From: Metridium senile
Lineage: Eukaryota; Cnidaria; Anthozoa; Actiniaria; Metridiidae
Direction: 5' to 3'
Length of the DNA: 64,000 nt
Assembly: GCA_949775045.1 (NCBI GenBank)
Contig: OX459103.1
Span: forward strand, 17,698,307-17,762,306
Below are positions 33,731 through 44,590 of the stretch, one piece after another. A program made the position numbers and the translations under genes. Within the stretch, counting starts at the first letter, position 1, and every line of letters starts with the position of its first letter. Below the pieces are notes generated by a model. It did not search any database and was not told the origin of the DNA. It worked only from the letters and a program-made list of their open reading frames with translations.

Positions 33731-35276
33731 AAGTAACTCGTGAGAATCTCCCTCTGTGATCAAAAAATTAGGAGCTGTATAGCCAGGTACATTGGAGCAA
33801 ATACTGACGCTGAGTGGCACATGTTTGTTCTCCCAGGATAGTTTTTCTGTGTTTGTAGGGAGTTGTTCTTTACTAAAGAAACATTCAAAGTCAAAAGTGG
33901 CGAAGTAATTCAAATATCTTAGTTGTTCAGGAACATCAATACCCTCGTCGGCCAGTTGTTCGAAGATGGTCGCTGGATTGTTGTATGCACCACCAGGGAA
34001 TCGCAGTCTAACCTTTGCTTCACACTTGCGTTCGTGGCGGTTTAACCTGAATCCCTGTTTCCAATACTTTCCACACTTGGAACACTGATACGATTTACAA
34101 TACCGGGATAGGTTCTTGATATAACTGAAGTGATTATCGTAGAGATTCAAATACATCGTACTACCATAATGACAGGGCGAGCGACGGATCAAACGGGAAA
34201 CAATTTCTGGTCTTTCAATGGCGCCATCTTCGTCATCATTTATCTGGAGGGAGTAAACGACAATGTTGATTTCAAACAGTTTCTCTAGGTCAACCAATTC
34301 TTTCAACTGTACACCATGGAATGTTCCGGTTTGATGATATCTAAGAAAGAAAAAAAGAAAAAACAAGAGAGGAATTTAGAAAAGTAACTAAGAAACAACA
34401 TAATTATTTAGATAAGAAATTTACCGAGAGTAGAAATGAAGCTCACAATTAAAAACAATGGGTATAAAATATTAGTATTGTGTTAAATATAGTTTTTTGT
34501 TTACATGACCACACAAATTTAAACATGATTAAACAAATCAACTTTGATTATCGTTTTTTTTTTAATGTTTCAGCTATTTTTTACTAACCGGTCAAAGTAA
34601 TGTTTGGTATCCCTTTCCAAGTTTCTAATATCACAACCATTGTGTAGAGCCAAACAGCGGAAAAAGCATAACTGATCTCGGTAGGGTTCACCTGAGCGTT
34701 TGTTACATTCCAGCGCCATAAGACCCTTGTTGGTCAAGATATAATTAGGTAGAAACGTAGAACCGCCTATAGGGTGATCATTTAGTTTCGTAACATAAAA
34801 GCATATGTTAGTCACCTTGCTGACTACCCATTTACTATTTGGCCTTTTCTGACGTAACAACTCTAACACATCAAGATTTTTCAAGGTCTCAAAGGCTTGT
34901 AGTAGATCGTTAGCATTGGAGATTAGGAATGGTTCATCAAAGGCCCGAGTGTTATTGTTTGAAGCGTGGTGGTATTGTAGCTCGCCGCTCTCATTGTTGC
35001 GTAATACAAAACCAAATGAAATATTCAGGCGAAATACTGTGGGTTGATCTGCAAGGATTCGATGTAGTTGTTGGTTAAGCTCCTCTGTGTCAAGGGTATC
35101 AACCCTGAAGTTGTACCAGTCCTGGATTGGTCTTCCTCTAGCAAATCTAGTTCGGATGTGGCGCCAGTTTTTGCGATATATCGCACGGGTTGCCTCATTG
35201 ACATCCAGCACTAGTGTTGGCGGTATGGAGTTTGGGTCTTGAGGCCAAAGATTTTCACTACGATTATCATTGGTTA

Positions 35277-35492
35277 CTGAAGATAAATAGATAAATGAAT
35301 GAATGAATGACTGACTGACTAAATGAATAAATGAATGGATGGATGGATGGATGGATGGATGGATGGATGGATGGATGGATGAATAAATAAAAAATAAATA
35401 AAAATAAACGAAAGAAAGAAAGAAAGAAAGAAAAAAGGGAGAGTGAAAGAAGGAATAGAAAACATTAGCTGATCGAACTATAAACTAATTAC
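35277..35492. repeat. POLB intron with GGAT and GAAA repeats
   Basis: Contains (TGGA)n at 35334-35380 and (GAAA)n around 35409-35432 between the zinc-finger exon and the next coding exon. Confidence 0.85.
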
Positions 35493-35886
35493 CATTATTT
35501 GTTTTCTTTCGCTTGTTGGATTTTGTAGGCGTATCGTTCTTTCGTTTGTTGTTAGGCACCGACGGCGGTGTTTTTGTAAGGCTTTCGGTGTTTTCATTGA
35601 TGCCACTAGTCGACGGTGTTGGATGGGCGGTTTCTACGTGAACACGCAGTGGAGCCAAGTTTTGGAATTTTGCATCACACTTGTTACAGGAATATTCTGT
35701 TACAACTCCATTTCTTTTATGAATCTTCTCGTGACGCTGAAGATTGGATTTTCGATTAAAGTTTTTCTCACAGGTTGAACATTTGAAGCTGGTTTTCTTA
35801 TCATGGATTTTTCTATGGCGGCGAAGATTGTATTCACGTTTGAAGAGTTTTCCGCAAGTTTCGCATTCATAATTTTCACCGATTCC
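35493..35886 (-). other. Zinc-finger exon of POLB
   Basis: 131 codons read in the frame starting GGA ATC GGT. Three C2H2 fingers: YECETCGKLFKREYNLRRHRKIH-type, FKCSTCEKNF...LQRHEKIH, and YSCNKCDAKF...LRVHVETAH. A Ser/Thr/Pro/Lys-rich linker ending KRKKTN follows. The fingers probably bind DNA. They could help recognise the element's ends or a promoter. Confidence 0.88.
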
Positions 35887-36296
35887 CTAATAAATGAATA
35901 AATAAATAAATGTAAACTTAAAAAAAAACGATAATGTAATTCTAGAGAAACCACGGTGAGAATAAAGGATGAACATAATTAGGTGAGTAATCTGTGAATC
36001 AATAATTGAAAACTTAGAGAAATATTTAGTGTATTTATTAGTTGTTTCAAAAATTAAATACCTCACTACCAGCACCAGTCTGATCAACTTCTTCGTGGAA
36101 CACAACTTCAATGGGAGAAGGGGTAAAATCATCTTCCTAGAGATATAAACCAAAAAAAAAAAATTATCGACAATCAAAATAAAATCTTATACTATGGATA
36201 AATATCTTGTATAACCATTGTCTCGTCATTAGCATCATCATTAGCATCACAACACATTATTTGAGAATGAGTATAAAATTCTCAAACAATACTAAC

Positions 36297-36539
36297 CTCT
36301 CTTTGATGAAAAACTTCCGACGCTTCCAATCTTACTTGAGGAATAGAAACCCTTTCCTAAATAATCAGAATAAATATTCATCAATGAAGGTAATAAAGTA
36401 AGGAAAAAATAAAGTAATCAAAAACTTACTAAAGCTTCCGCCCAGTCAGACCATGGTTCAAAGAATTCAAGTGGTATTTCATCATGATAGTCCTAATTTA
36501 ATAGTAAGACAAAAGTTTAGCAAAGAATTCATTTTTGCA

Positions 36540-36584
<45 letters not shown>

Positions 36585-36929
36585 GAGAGAGAAAGAGAGA
36601 ATGAAAGAGAGAGAGAGAGATAGATATATTTTAGAGATTCATTTGTATAAAGATGTTACATAATCACTGTAGTATTATTAGCGTCATTTCAAAATTAGTT
36701 AACAATGGTTATACAATTCTCAAACAATACTAACCTCTCTTTGACGAATAACTCCCGATGCTTCCAATCTTACTTGAGGAATAGAAACCCTTTCCTAAAT
36801 AATCAGAATAAATATTCGTCAAGGAAGATAATAAAGTAAGGGAAAAAAATATAGTAATCAAAAACTTACTAAATCGATTTCCCAGTCAGACCATGGTTCA
36901 AAGAATCCATATGGAATATCATCACAGTC
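36297..36929 (-). other. Tandemly duplicated micro-exon pair of POLB
   Basis: Two exon types alternate: type a (36870-36929 and 36430-36492; core GFFEPWSDW / EFFEPWSDW) and type b (36735-36794 and 36297-36356; core ERVSIPQVRLEAS). Adjoining intron sequence such as CAAACAATACTAACCTCTCTTTGA and CCTTTCCTAAATAATCAGAATAAATATTC is also duplicated. The unit is about 440 bp. All four exons are phase 0, so the duplication keeps the frame. Confidence 0.85.
36541..36625. repeat. (TA)n and (GA)n microsatellites
   Basis: TA repeat 36541-36580 followed by a GA-rich stretch, in the intron between the duplicated micro-exon pairs. Confidence 0.9.
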
Positions 36930-37090
36930 CTAGTAAAACAATAGTTCATTAACAAACAATACATTTATTTAGTGTTGAAAGAGAAAGACCGAAAACAAAA
37001 TGGATATAAAAAGAAGTGAACTTATGATTTATCATATCGATTTGTTAGATTATCTATTTCAAACGAACATGGCTTTGACACTATTTTTAA

Positions 37091-37600
37091 CCGATTATCA
37101 ATGAAGAAGGCCGTCACCACGTAGAGGACCGTCACATTAAGTAGAAACCGGACAAATCAAGGTTTACAATTCCAAAAGAAAGAATTTTCGAACTAATATG
37201 GGAGGTGATTCTCGAAGCCCGAGAAGATAATAACAAATTACTAGTACAACTTGATAACGGCTATGATGGTTACATCGATAAAGTGATACTAAGGAAAGAG
37301 TTCGATTACGTAATAGGAACTGCAATTGGTGGAAAAAGAGAAGTTAAAGCTATGAAAGTGGTGATAACAAGATCTAAGTTAAAAACTGCCTACCCGAATT
37401 GGGAACGACTTGGTATGGATGGGAAAATTAAAGATGAAGAACAAGAAGAAGAAGAAGCATTAGACAGTGAAGGGTACTACATGGATGAAGGTAGGTATAC
37501 AGAAGAAGAATTATTAGAAGAAGATGATGATGATGAGGTGTATGGAACAAGTACTTATTTCGATGAAAAAGAACATTTATTTGAAGAACTTTGGGATTAA
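37091..37600 (+). pseudogene. Acidic plus-strand ORF opposite POLB intron 2, unknown
   Basis: Open from about 37150 to TAA 37598-37600. The body reads RFTIPKERIFELIWEVILEA...VQLDNGYDGYIDKVILRKEF and GTAIGGKREVKAMKVVITRSK, then a strongly acidic tail (EEQEEEEAL...LLEEDDDDE). No ATG heads it. The same frame is open upstream of a TAG at about 37150 for some 17 codons, so it either has an upstream exon or has lost its start by mutation. I do not recognise the family. Confidence 0.4.
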
Positions 37601-38496
37601 TTTTTTATAACTTATGATTTGTTTAGTTTTATCTTATTTGAAGTTGAAGTTGATTTAAATCTTAATACTCACGATTTGTGGTTCTGCAACTTTTCTCTTT
37701 CGGGAAACACATTACTAAAAAACTGGTCACAGTTAAAACTTTCATCTAGTTGATTCTGACTCAAAACAAATTCATCTAAGTCAAATGATGCCTGTTCGGT
37801 TATACCAAGGTCGAGATCACATGTAAAACTATCATTTAGTTGATTCTGACTAGAAACAAAATCATCTAAGTCAAATGATGGATGTTCGATTATACCAAGG
37901 TCGACCAGTTGGGTGGCTGTGTATTCACGAAACTGAAAACAAATTAACAAAACTTTTAGAATAATGTTTTAATTTTTTTTTACTTAAGATAGAATGTTAT
38001 TATTGAAAGTTGATAAAGTTTACTCACCAATGGAAAATCACAATCAGCAGTGTTAAAGTAGAATCCCGCCATTAGAACTTATTTAGTATGAACTAAGAAT
38101 ATGGTTATCACTAAAGTGAGTTTAAGCAAACTCACGCTTGTTTTGTAAATAATATGTGACGTACGTTGTTAGCAATTGTCAAACTAAGCTGGTATATCCA
38201 GGCTAGATAAAGAACTTTTGTTTGTAAAAAATGAGTAATGAGCGTCATTGCTTTATCAATATGTTTGTTATGATAATTTGTAAAAAACGTTTTTTGCAAA
38301 CTAAGGGAGTTTTATATTTGTTAAATCTAAACAGAAAATTTAATCTGTCCTTAATGTTTAACAGAGTTGGTTATTCATAGAGAAAATAAATAAAACAATT
38401 TTTTTTTCACTTCATAAAAGTATTTTATTGAGAAAACTTAAAGGTAATTACACAACATTGACTTATATATCAAAAAGGATTTACAAGTAATCAATT

Positions 38497-38919
38497 CTAG
38501 TTTCTAAATGAAGATTTAAGTTTTCCTCCGGTTCTAAAACAAGAGATAGCATTCGTAAATAGTTTTTTCTTCGGTGGTTCGTTTATTTCTTCAGGTCTTT
38601 TACAGTTTTTTGGTGTACTTTGATTGCTTGGTAGATTTGGCTGTTCATTTTCCATCGCTGACAATAATTCTTCGTCATCTCCTGGTTGTGTGGTCATTGA
38701 ACAAGTATCAATCATAACATCCAACATTTCGGTTAAATCGTCCATCACTTTTTTCAGTTCCTCAAACTCCTCGATCGATAGTGCAATTCCAAATTTCGTA
38801 GGAATGTTTTTTCTTTCTTCGATATCAATATATTTTCGGATATGCACTCTAATCTTTCCTTGGAATTCTTTGACGGTAGCATGATAACCTCTCTCACCTA
38901 GCTTGAATAAACTTGCCAT
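38497..38919 (-). CDS. PC4/SUB1-like single-stranded-DNA-binding protein of the Polinton
   Basis: 140 codons from ATG 38919 (MASLFKLGERGYHATVKEF). Residues about 5-62 match the PC4 (transcriptional coactivator p15) fold pattern: a G-x(3)-Y/H-x-x-V-x-x-F-x-G-K strand pair (VKEFQGKIRVHIRKY), a linker with NIPTKFGIALS, and a final helix IEEFEELKKVMDDLTEML. After a polar linker, a basic patch (EPPKKKLF) may be an NLS. PC4 proteins bind ssDNA as dimers and help transcription or replication. It is the right-end gene, 50 bp inside the TIR. Intact. Confidence 0.7.
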   Translation of the reverse strand: MASLFKLGERGYHATVKEFQGKIRVHIRKYIDIEERKNIPTKFGIALSIEEFEELKKVMDDLTEMLDVMIDTCSMTTQPGDDEELLSAMENEQPNLPSNQSTPKNCKRPEEINEPPKKKLFTNAISCFRTGGKLKSSFRN

Positions 38920-38971
38920 TTTCTCTGCAGTAGTAACTTCGTTTGAGCTTAAATAAATATTTCTTGAAGAA

Positions 38972-39245
38972 TAATAATAATTTCAAAACTCCTGCGCTAT
39001 ATATCTATTCTGTGGAACAAAAGAACTGTTCAGACTTGCCCGCTTGCGTTATTGGGTTACCATGACGATTGAATAAATTAATTCACCAATTCACTCAATG
39101 TTTGACGTCAAACCATTGAATAAATTAAGTCACTTGAATAAATTAAGTCAGACACTCAAGTTAATTTATTTGGTCACTTACAATTCGCTCCAATTCGCTC
39201 CTAGTCACTCGAAAAAGAGGCTCATTTCATCCAAACAAAACTACT
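38972..39245 (-). repeat. Polinton right TIR
   Basis: Inverted copy of 13972-14245, ending CAAAACTACT at the AACGTG duplication. Confidence 0.92.
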
Positions 39246-39251
39246 AACGTG
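39246..39251. repeat. Polinton target-site duplication, right copy
   Basis: AACGTG, identical to 13966-13971. The following TATTGAGCTATTTTTATATTTCATAAAT continues the gene B upstream sequence, as shown by gene C at 59369 onward. Confidence 0.9.
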
Positions 39252-42200
39252 TATTGAGCTATTTTTATATTTCATAAATATAGTTCAACGCTGAAGTTCA
39301 TTCTAAAACTAAAACAAATGATGTATTTTATTCGAAATAAATATGAATTTGAAAAAATGAGGTCCTTAACATGAATGTTTTGGATATTCAGAATGTAAGT
39401 ACATTTTCATGCATGCATGCTTTACTGTTTTAGATTGTGGCTTGACCTTTTGTAAACAATGAAACAGTGCTTTACATCCGGGTTCTGAGTTAATCCAGGG
39501 TTAAACCAAATTATTCATCAATTAAAAACTGCAAAGTAATCCCTGGTAAGTGCTAATACCGGGTTTAACGACTTTGACTATAATATACCTATTTATCCAC
39601 ACTATAGGAACTACAATAAATCAGAAGGAAGGAAAGCCGTTGTATATTCGTCGGTATTTAACCATTCCTCCCAATCATGCACTGCGTGTTGAATCCACGC
39701 ATTTGTATATTTTATGGAGTGGGATGAAATGGTTAACACAAGGATTTCAATCCTTGTTGTATGACGGGGAATATCCCACTTGTCACTTGTATTTTCTTTT
39801 TTCACAAAAAAAAAACACAAATTCTTATACCCTGTTTATAATTATGACAAGGGATAATTAAAGGCGCTCAAAGAGCGCATGTGGTTACTCTCAATTCTAT
39901 GTAAATTGTTATAGAAAATAGTAATAGAGTCATCACACAGTTTTTTAATTTGTTACAATATTGTAATGAGTATATGAATAAGAAACGAGTTACTATGTGA
40001 AATCAAAAATATGATATTGTTTCTAGAGTGCATTCAGTAAAAGCATGAAATACTAATTACAAAATTTTGCAAAATAGTGCTAGTTGAACAATAGAAAACA
40101 GTAGAATTAGCATAAAATAGTACAAAATAGTATTTCATAGAGTTTCACGCTATTACTAAATGCACTCTAGTTTATAAACAATAATAGTAGTAGGCACTGT
40201 TGTTATGTTTTGGTGGAATAACTGGTTGGAAGCAAGAGACTTTTCAACTTTCCCTTTGAGTGATTTTTTGTTTAGCATATTCTCCATGTTGAATGTTGAC
40301 TTTTAATCTACAACTTGATAAGTTAAGCGGCATGTACATTATCTTTGATGTACTGTTGTAATTGTTCTTCCTCTGTTACTGCAAATGCTCTATTATTATG
40401 AACACCCACTATCAAAAAACTCTTCTTATCTAATAGTTTTAATCTCTAACAAATGCCCCATGTCTAATAAACGCCCCCTCCCATAAACAAGGGGTATAAC
40501 AGATTGAGATAATGAAGTGGCATGCGATGAAAATACCCCAGAGTATCGTGCTTGACAATGCCCGGACTCGGATGTGGACATTGAATTATGAAACTTGATA
40601 GCATTAATGATTTTTAAACGATTTTAATATACTTATCAGCAGATGGACTGTTGACAGTTTGCTAACGGAGCTCTGTCGCATATATGATGTAAGTGCATAG
40701 TATGTTATAGTTTTGAAAATAAATGCCCCTGTCTTTCACTACTTTGTAATCTTCTTTACTTGGACATCTGAATGTTGAGTCATTATATGAATTGGATTAT
40801 ATAAAAGAAAATATGATGAAAAACATTAATTACATAATTGCATTATTGAGTATACTAGTATATATTAAGTAATATTAATCTATTGGTTTATAATCATGCT
40901 ATCAACATTAAACTGATAATAAAGTGCATTCCATATATCAGTGAAATGATTCCTAACTACTAGTATTTAATTATCCACTATTTAGTTTTCAACTAGTAAA
41001 GATTTTGCTCAGGCGTGAAGCCGTACAAATAAACACAAAGGCAGCTAATCATGTGACTATTGTTCTTTGTATTGTTCCACTTTACTGTTATCAAATAGTT
41101 TGTACAAAATAGTGCAGTGCAATTCAATAATACATATCAAGTCACGGATATATGGCATGCAGTTTATTATTTTACTCATATGTAATAAGAGTCAAACAGC
41201 ATTTCATCATTTTATAATTCTTATGTTTATGATACGAATTAAGATTAAAATAACTGATGGATATTGTTTATATTGCAATGCAAATAATTGTGCATGTTAA
41301 ATCGATTGTTTCTATTTTTTAGTGATTTTTAATGACTGAAATCAATTTTTTTGCTTTGTCTATGAAAAGCATTTGATTAAAGCATAGATTGCTTTGTGGT
41401 CTGAAAAATATGTCTCCAAGACATTAAATGAAATTAAGGACTCGGGAATATTATATTATATGAATATTATATGTGATCAATACAAGTTTTGTTATCTGTT
41501 GTTGAATCGCATTCTACATAATAGGGATCATTTAGTTGATATATCATCTTTATAAGAGGTTCAAATGACCCGCAATGGGGTTTAATGAGTTTGTTTTTTG
41601 TTTGTTTTCGATAGATAATTATTATTTGTTGGTATTTTGTTTGTTTTTTGGTGGTTTGCATCACGGAAATGAGTTGTTGGGGTTTGCGTTGGTTGTTGAT
41701 GGTCGTCATCGAGTGTGGATATATTTTGAAATAGCGCTATAAAGATCGGCCTAAAACTTCAAAAATACTTAAAAAGGTGTTCCTCACTACAAGGAATAGA
41801 TAAGAATAAAAGCTGTGATAGATAAGTAGCAACAATTCTCTCTCAAAAAGAATTATACTTACCGAATACGAAGAGAGCGAATGAAGCACATGTAATCTTG
41901 CATCTCGAGCCAGCGCTTTTGCTGACCAGCGTCGTTGCCGTGGCAAGCTCTGACGTAACAGTTTACTTGCACCCTTGCTTGCTTGCTTGCTTGCTAACAG
42001 CACGATGACATAGTGGTTACCCATCTACTGATGGAGTAACCACAAAAATGGGACCCGGCCGTTTATGACAGAAAAAAAAAAATTCTTATACCCCGTTTAA
42101 GACAAGGGATAAAAAACGAAAAGGTGCATGCAGAATTTCCCGAAAGACGAAGGGCCGCGCTGCTCATCATATTACCTAACTAGACGCTCTGTGAGCGATT

Positions 42201-42267
42201 ACTCGGGCTACTGAACAGAAGGGATTCTGAGGGATTGAAATTCATAATGTATCATACATAGATCATA
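39252..42267. other. B-C spacer, no gene recognised
   Basis: AT-rich. It begins with displaced gene B upstream sequence (to about 39360). Short ORFs at 39550-39861 and 41737-42024 have no recognisable domain. The motif TTCTTATACCCYGTTT...ACAAGGGATAA occurs at about 39809 and 42082, perhaps the ends of an unresolved repeat. A few TTGC units lie at 41975-41995. Confidence 0.5.
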
Positions 42268-42439
42268 CAGTGACTTGGTGATACCTCTATTAAGCAGTCA
42301 CCCATTAAGCGGTCACCCTCTATTAGGCGGTCACAACTCTATTCCTATACCTATTCTATACCTCTATTCTGCGGCCAACCTCTATTAAGCAGCCACTTTG
42401 GAAAGCCCCGAGGGTGACCGCTTAATAGAGGTACCACTG
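42268..42439. mobile_element. Mariner/pogo-type MITE
   Basis: TA at 42266-42267 and 42440-42441 flank a 172-bp element. Its ends CAGTG...ACCTCTATTAAGC(A/G)GTCACCC and GGGTGACCGCTTAATAGAGGTACCACTG are inverted repeats. The interior repeats the CTCTATTAGGCGGTCA theme. TA duplication indicates a Tc1/mariner superfamily source. Confidence 0.75.
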
Positions 42440-44107
42440 TATACAATCATAGACACTAACTGAAGCAAATTCATTTAGTCATGAGCAAACTGATAACGCT
42501 CTAATGCAGGCATATTATACGTATAGAAACCTATCCTGAGACACAAATAGGAAAAATGTTATTATGTCCAAGGAGATGACAGAGCCAGAGTTGTGTTTTA
42601 TTTTAATAGGCATTTTAGCCCTCATGCTGTTTTGATGCATTGGTTGGTATTTTAAAACAGCATTAAAAATGTTTCGTAAATTCGCATATTTACACAAAGC
42701 TATCCTGAGGCACTAATAGGAAAATGTGAAGAAGAACTTATTAATAATTGGTTGATTAATGTTTAAAATGTTTAAAATGTGCATAAAAATAAACAAATGA
42801 CAATTTATGTCTAACTTTAGGTTATTTTAACAAGAAATGTCCTTATCCCAAAATTTCATGTTTTTATTGAGAAAATGAAAACTAAGTCTCAGAAAATTAT
42901 TATCAAGATTAACATTTTGAGAAATAAACGTGACAAAAATAAAGATGGACAGTTATTGAGGCATTTGTGTGTTTTTGGGGGCTGTATGAATCTGCTCGAC
43001 ATATATTTCTATGTACCGGGATGCCTGTGTTACAAAGTGTTGACATTTCACCCGTCCCCTCCCCCCCCCCCCCCCCCCCCCCCCCAAAGCGCCGCTACGA
43101 AGACCCAGATTTGAGTATGCGATATAGAGTTCGAAAACTTGAAAGCTTCGAAAACTTGAAGTTGTTCTTGAAAATTGAACGTCAGAACAAGAAAGATAGA
43201 TAGTTACTAAAGCAATTTGTGTAATTTTTGAGGCGATTTGGGCTGTTGAGAGTGGTTTTCAGACAGGCCGATTTGTATTGATTTTCAGCGTGTAAACGCA
43301 CCAAATTTCTCAAATTTCTTCAGTGCTCAAGTTGCTCAAGCAACAAGTTGGTTGGGTGCCAAAAAATAATTTCACAGACGTTGAATTAATGTTGGACACA
43401 TACAATAACTTGGACATTTTTATAGACTCATTCAGTATGATGGATTTGACTACAACATTTCGCAAGGTAATCATTTTTGTGTCGATCTACGCTAAATAAT
43501 AAAAAGATACTGAAGTCGTATATCTTTTTAAATATTTCAAACAAAAATTTAATTATATATGATTCACTCTTATATGATTATTGTTGTATTTCTCCTAGCA
43601 TTATGACTAGTTTGCAAATTGATTGTTTATAATGTTTTACACTTGAAATAAATAATAAAGCTTAATTTATCATTGCAGATCGTGTTCTCAGTGTGTTCTA
43701 AATAATATAGAAACAAGCTATTCAGATCATTCAGATATATTAGTTTTCCTTTCAGCTTCAGTGCGTGATAGTCATATGTACCTTATCAGCACATCTATAA
43801 GTTATTGTACATTATTTACAGTGCAGTACATTGTTCAATACTGTTCTTTATTGGGTTTGAAATAGCATTTATCTGTTTATCATGTCTGAATAACTACAAC
43901 ATCTTTAAAGGTATAAAAATATATCAAATATTTAGTAGAAATTTGAGAATGGATTTGCTTATATGTATTCTGTATTTTTTTTCTGGTAGAAATACATATA
44001 TCGGGGAACCATCATACTTTTTTTATTGTTTGGTATATCTGATATATATATACAGTCAAGTTAGTCAAAAAGTTTGCACTTTACTGTATATTATTAGAAA
44101 TTCATAA
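42440..44107. other. Spacer without recognised gene
   Basis: Contains poly(C) at 43060-43085, whose flanking Pro-rich ORFs are artefacts, and AT-rich sequence with no supported coding region. Confidence 0.5.
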
Positions 44108-44336
44108 GGGGATTGAAACATGTAGTAATGGTGCCATGCTCTGAAATATTCCAATGAGCAAACCAGCAACTTCTGACCACATTTGGTAATAATAGTGTTC
44201 TTTCAGTTACTCTACCATTTTGAAACAACAGTGTCATTACAAAATATGGTTATAAATCACTGGTTTGCTCATGAATTTGAATATTCCGTGGCATGGTACC
44301 AAAGAAATGTATGGTTGTTACAATGTTTTAATCCCC
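44108..44336. mobile_element. Snapback MITE
   Basis: The ends GGGGATTGAAACA and TGTTTTAATCCCC are inverted. Farther in, GGTGCCATGC...GAATATTCC...GAGCAAACCAG is mirrored by CTGGTTTGCTC...GAATATTCC...GCATGGTACC. No ORF. Confidence 0.7.
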
Positions 44337-44457
44337 TTTTGAGTTTCTGATCATTATTAATATTATCATGATTTTATAATCATTACATTTCTTTTGTAAG
44401 CATAATAATGAATGAGCTATTTAGTAACAATTTATTTATATTTGTTGTATAATTTTT

Positions 44458-44590
44458 GTCTAATCTCGCCAAATCTCGCCTAACTCCGCCTAACCCCGCC
44501 TAAACCTGCAAGCAAAAAAATCCCAAAATGTCCTAATCTCGCCTAAACTCGCTTAACCCCGCCTAATCTTGCTGCGAGATTAAGCGGGTA
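44458..44590. repeat. Degenerate decamer repeat CTAAYCYCGC
   Basis: About ten imperfect copies of CTAATCTCGC / CTAACCCCGC between 44460 and 44590, ending in a GCGAGATTAAGCGGG inverse copy. Confidence 0.7.

Larger units (their letters stand above)
30114..38072 (-). pseudogene. POLB: Protein-primed DNA polymerase B of the Polinton, ~14 exons, inactivated
   Basis: Exons in transcript order: 38028-38072, 37673-37932, 36870-36929, 36735-36794, 36430-36492, 36297-36356, 36062-36136, 35493-35886, 34589-35276, 33335-34340, 32907-33162, 31134-32560, 30692-30996, 30114-30558, all with GT-AG borders; about 1,714 codons. Landmarks: three C2H2 fingers (exon 8), another (YQCSKCGKYW...HERKC) and Exo I (FATFDFECFF) in exon 10, Exo II (GFNSGKYDLN) in exon 11, KGFFPYEW across intron 11, Exo III (YNNLDVEPF) and motif A (YDANALY) in exon 12, motif B (GNSSYGKT) opening exon 13, and motif C (DTDS) split by intron 13. 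Damage: an in-frame TAA at 33728-33730, and exon 2 ends in phase 2 while exon 3 needs phase 0. Longer than usual for Polinton polymerases because of the added N-terminal exons. Confidence 0.9.
13972..39245. mobile_element. Polinton/Maverick, 25,274 bp, complete but degenerate
   Basis: The element begins AGTAGTTTTG and ends CAAAACTACT, the 5'-AG...CT-3' ends typical of Polintons, with 274-bp inverted repeats and a 6-bp AACGTG duplication. It carries the hallmark set: protein-primed DNA polymerase B, integrase, adenain-like protease, packaging ATPase, double-jelly-roll major capsid protein and a penton-like protein. Additional genes encode a PC4-like protein, an LRR membrane protein and several Polinton-type unknowns. 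The TIRs differ at about 4 positions, so insertion is fairly recent or the TIRs have been homogenised. Damage: in-frame stops at 14576, 19772 and 33728, an integrase/penton deletion fusion, a split ORF at 19176-19219, and nested insertions in the LRR gene. This copy could not move by itself. Confidence 0.95.

Noticed and set aside
39611..39861. Small ORFs on both strands near 39.7 kb
   Set aside because: A WIQHAVHDWEEWL-type segment on the minus strand looks mildly protein-like, but I cannot place it in any family and found no supporting context.
42875..43203. Pro-rich ORFs around 43070
   Set aside because: Caused by a 25-base poly(C) run; flanking residues show no recognisable domain.
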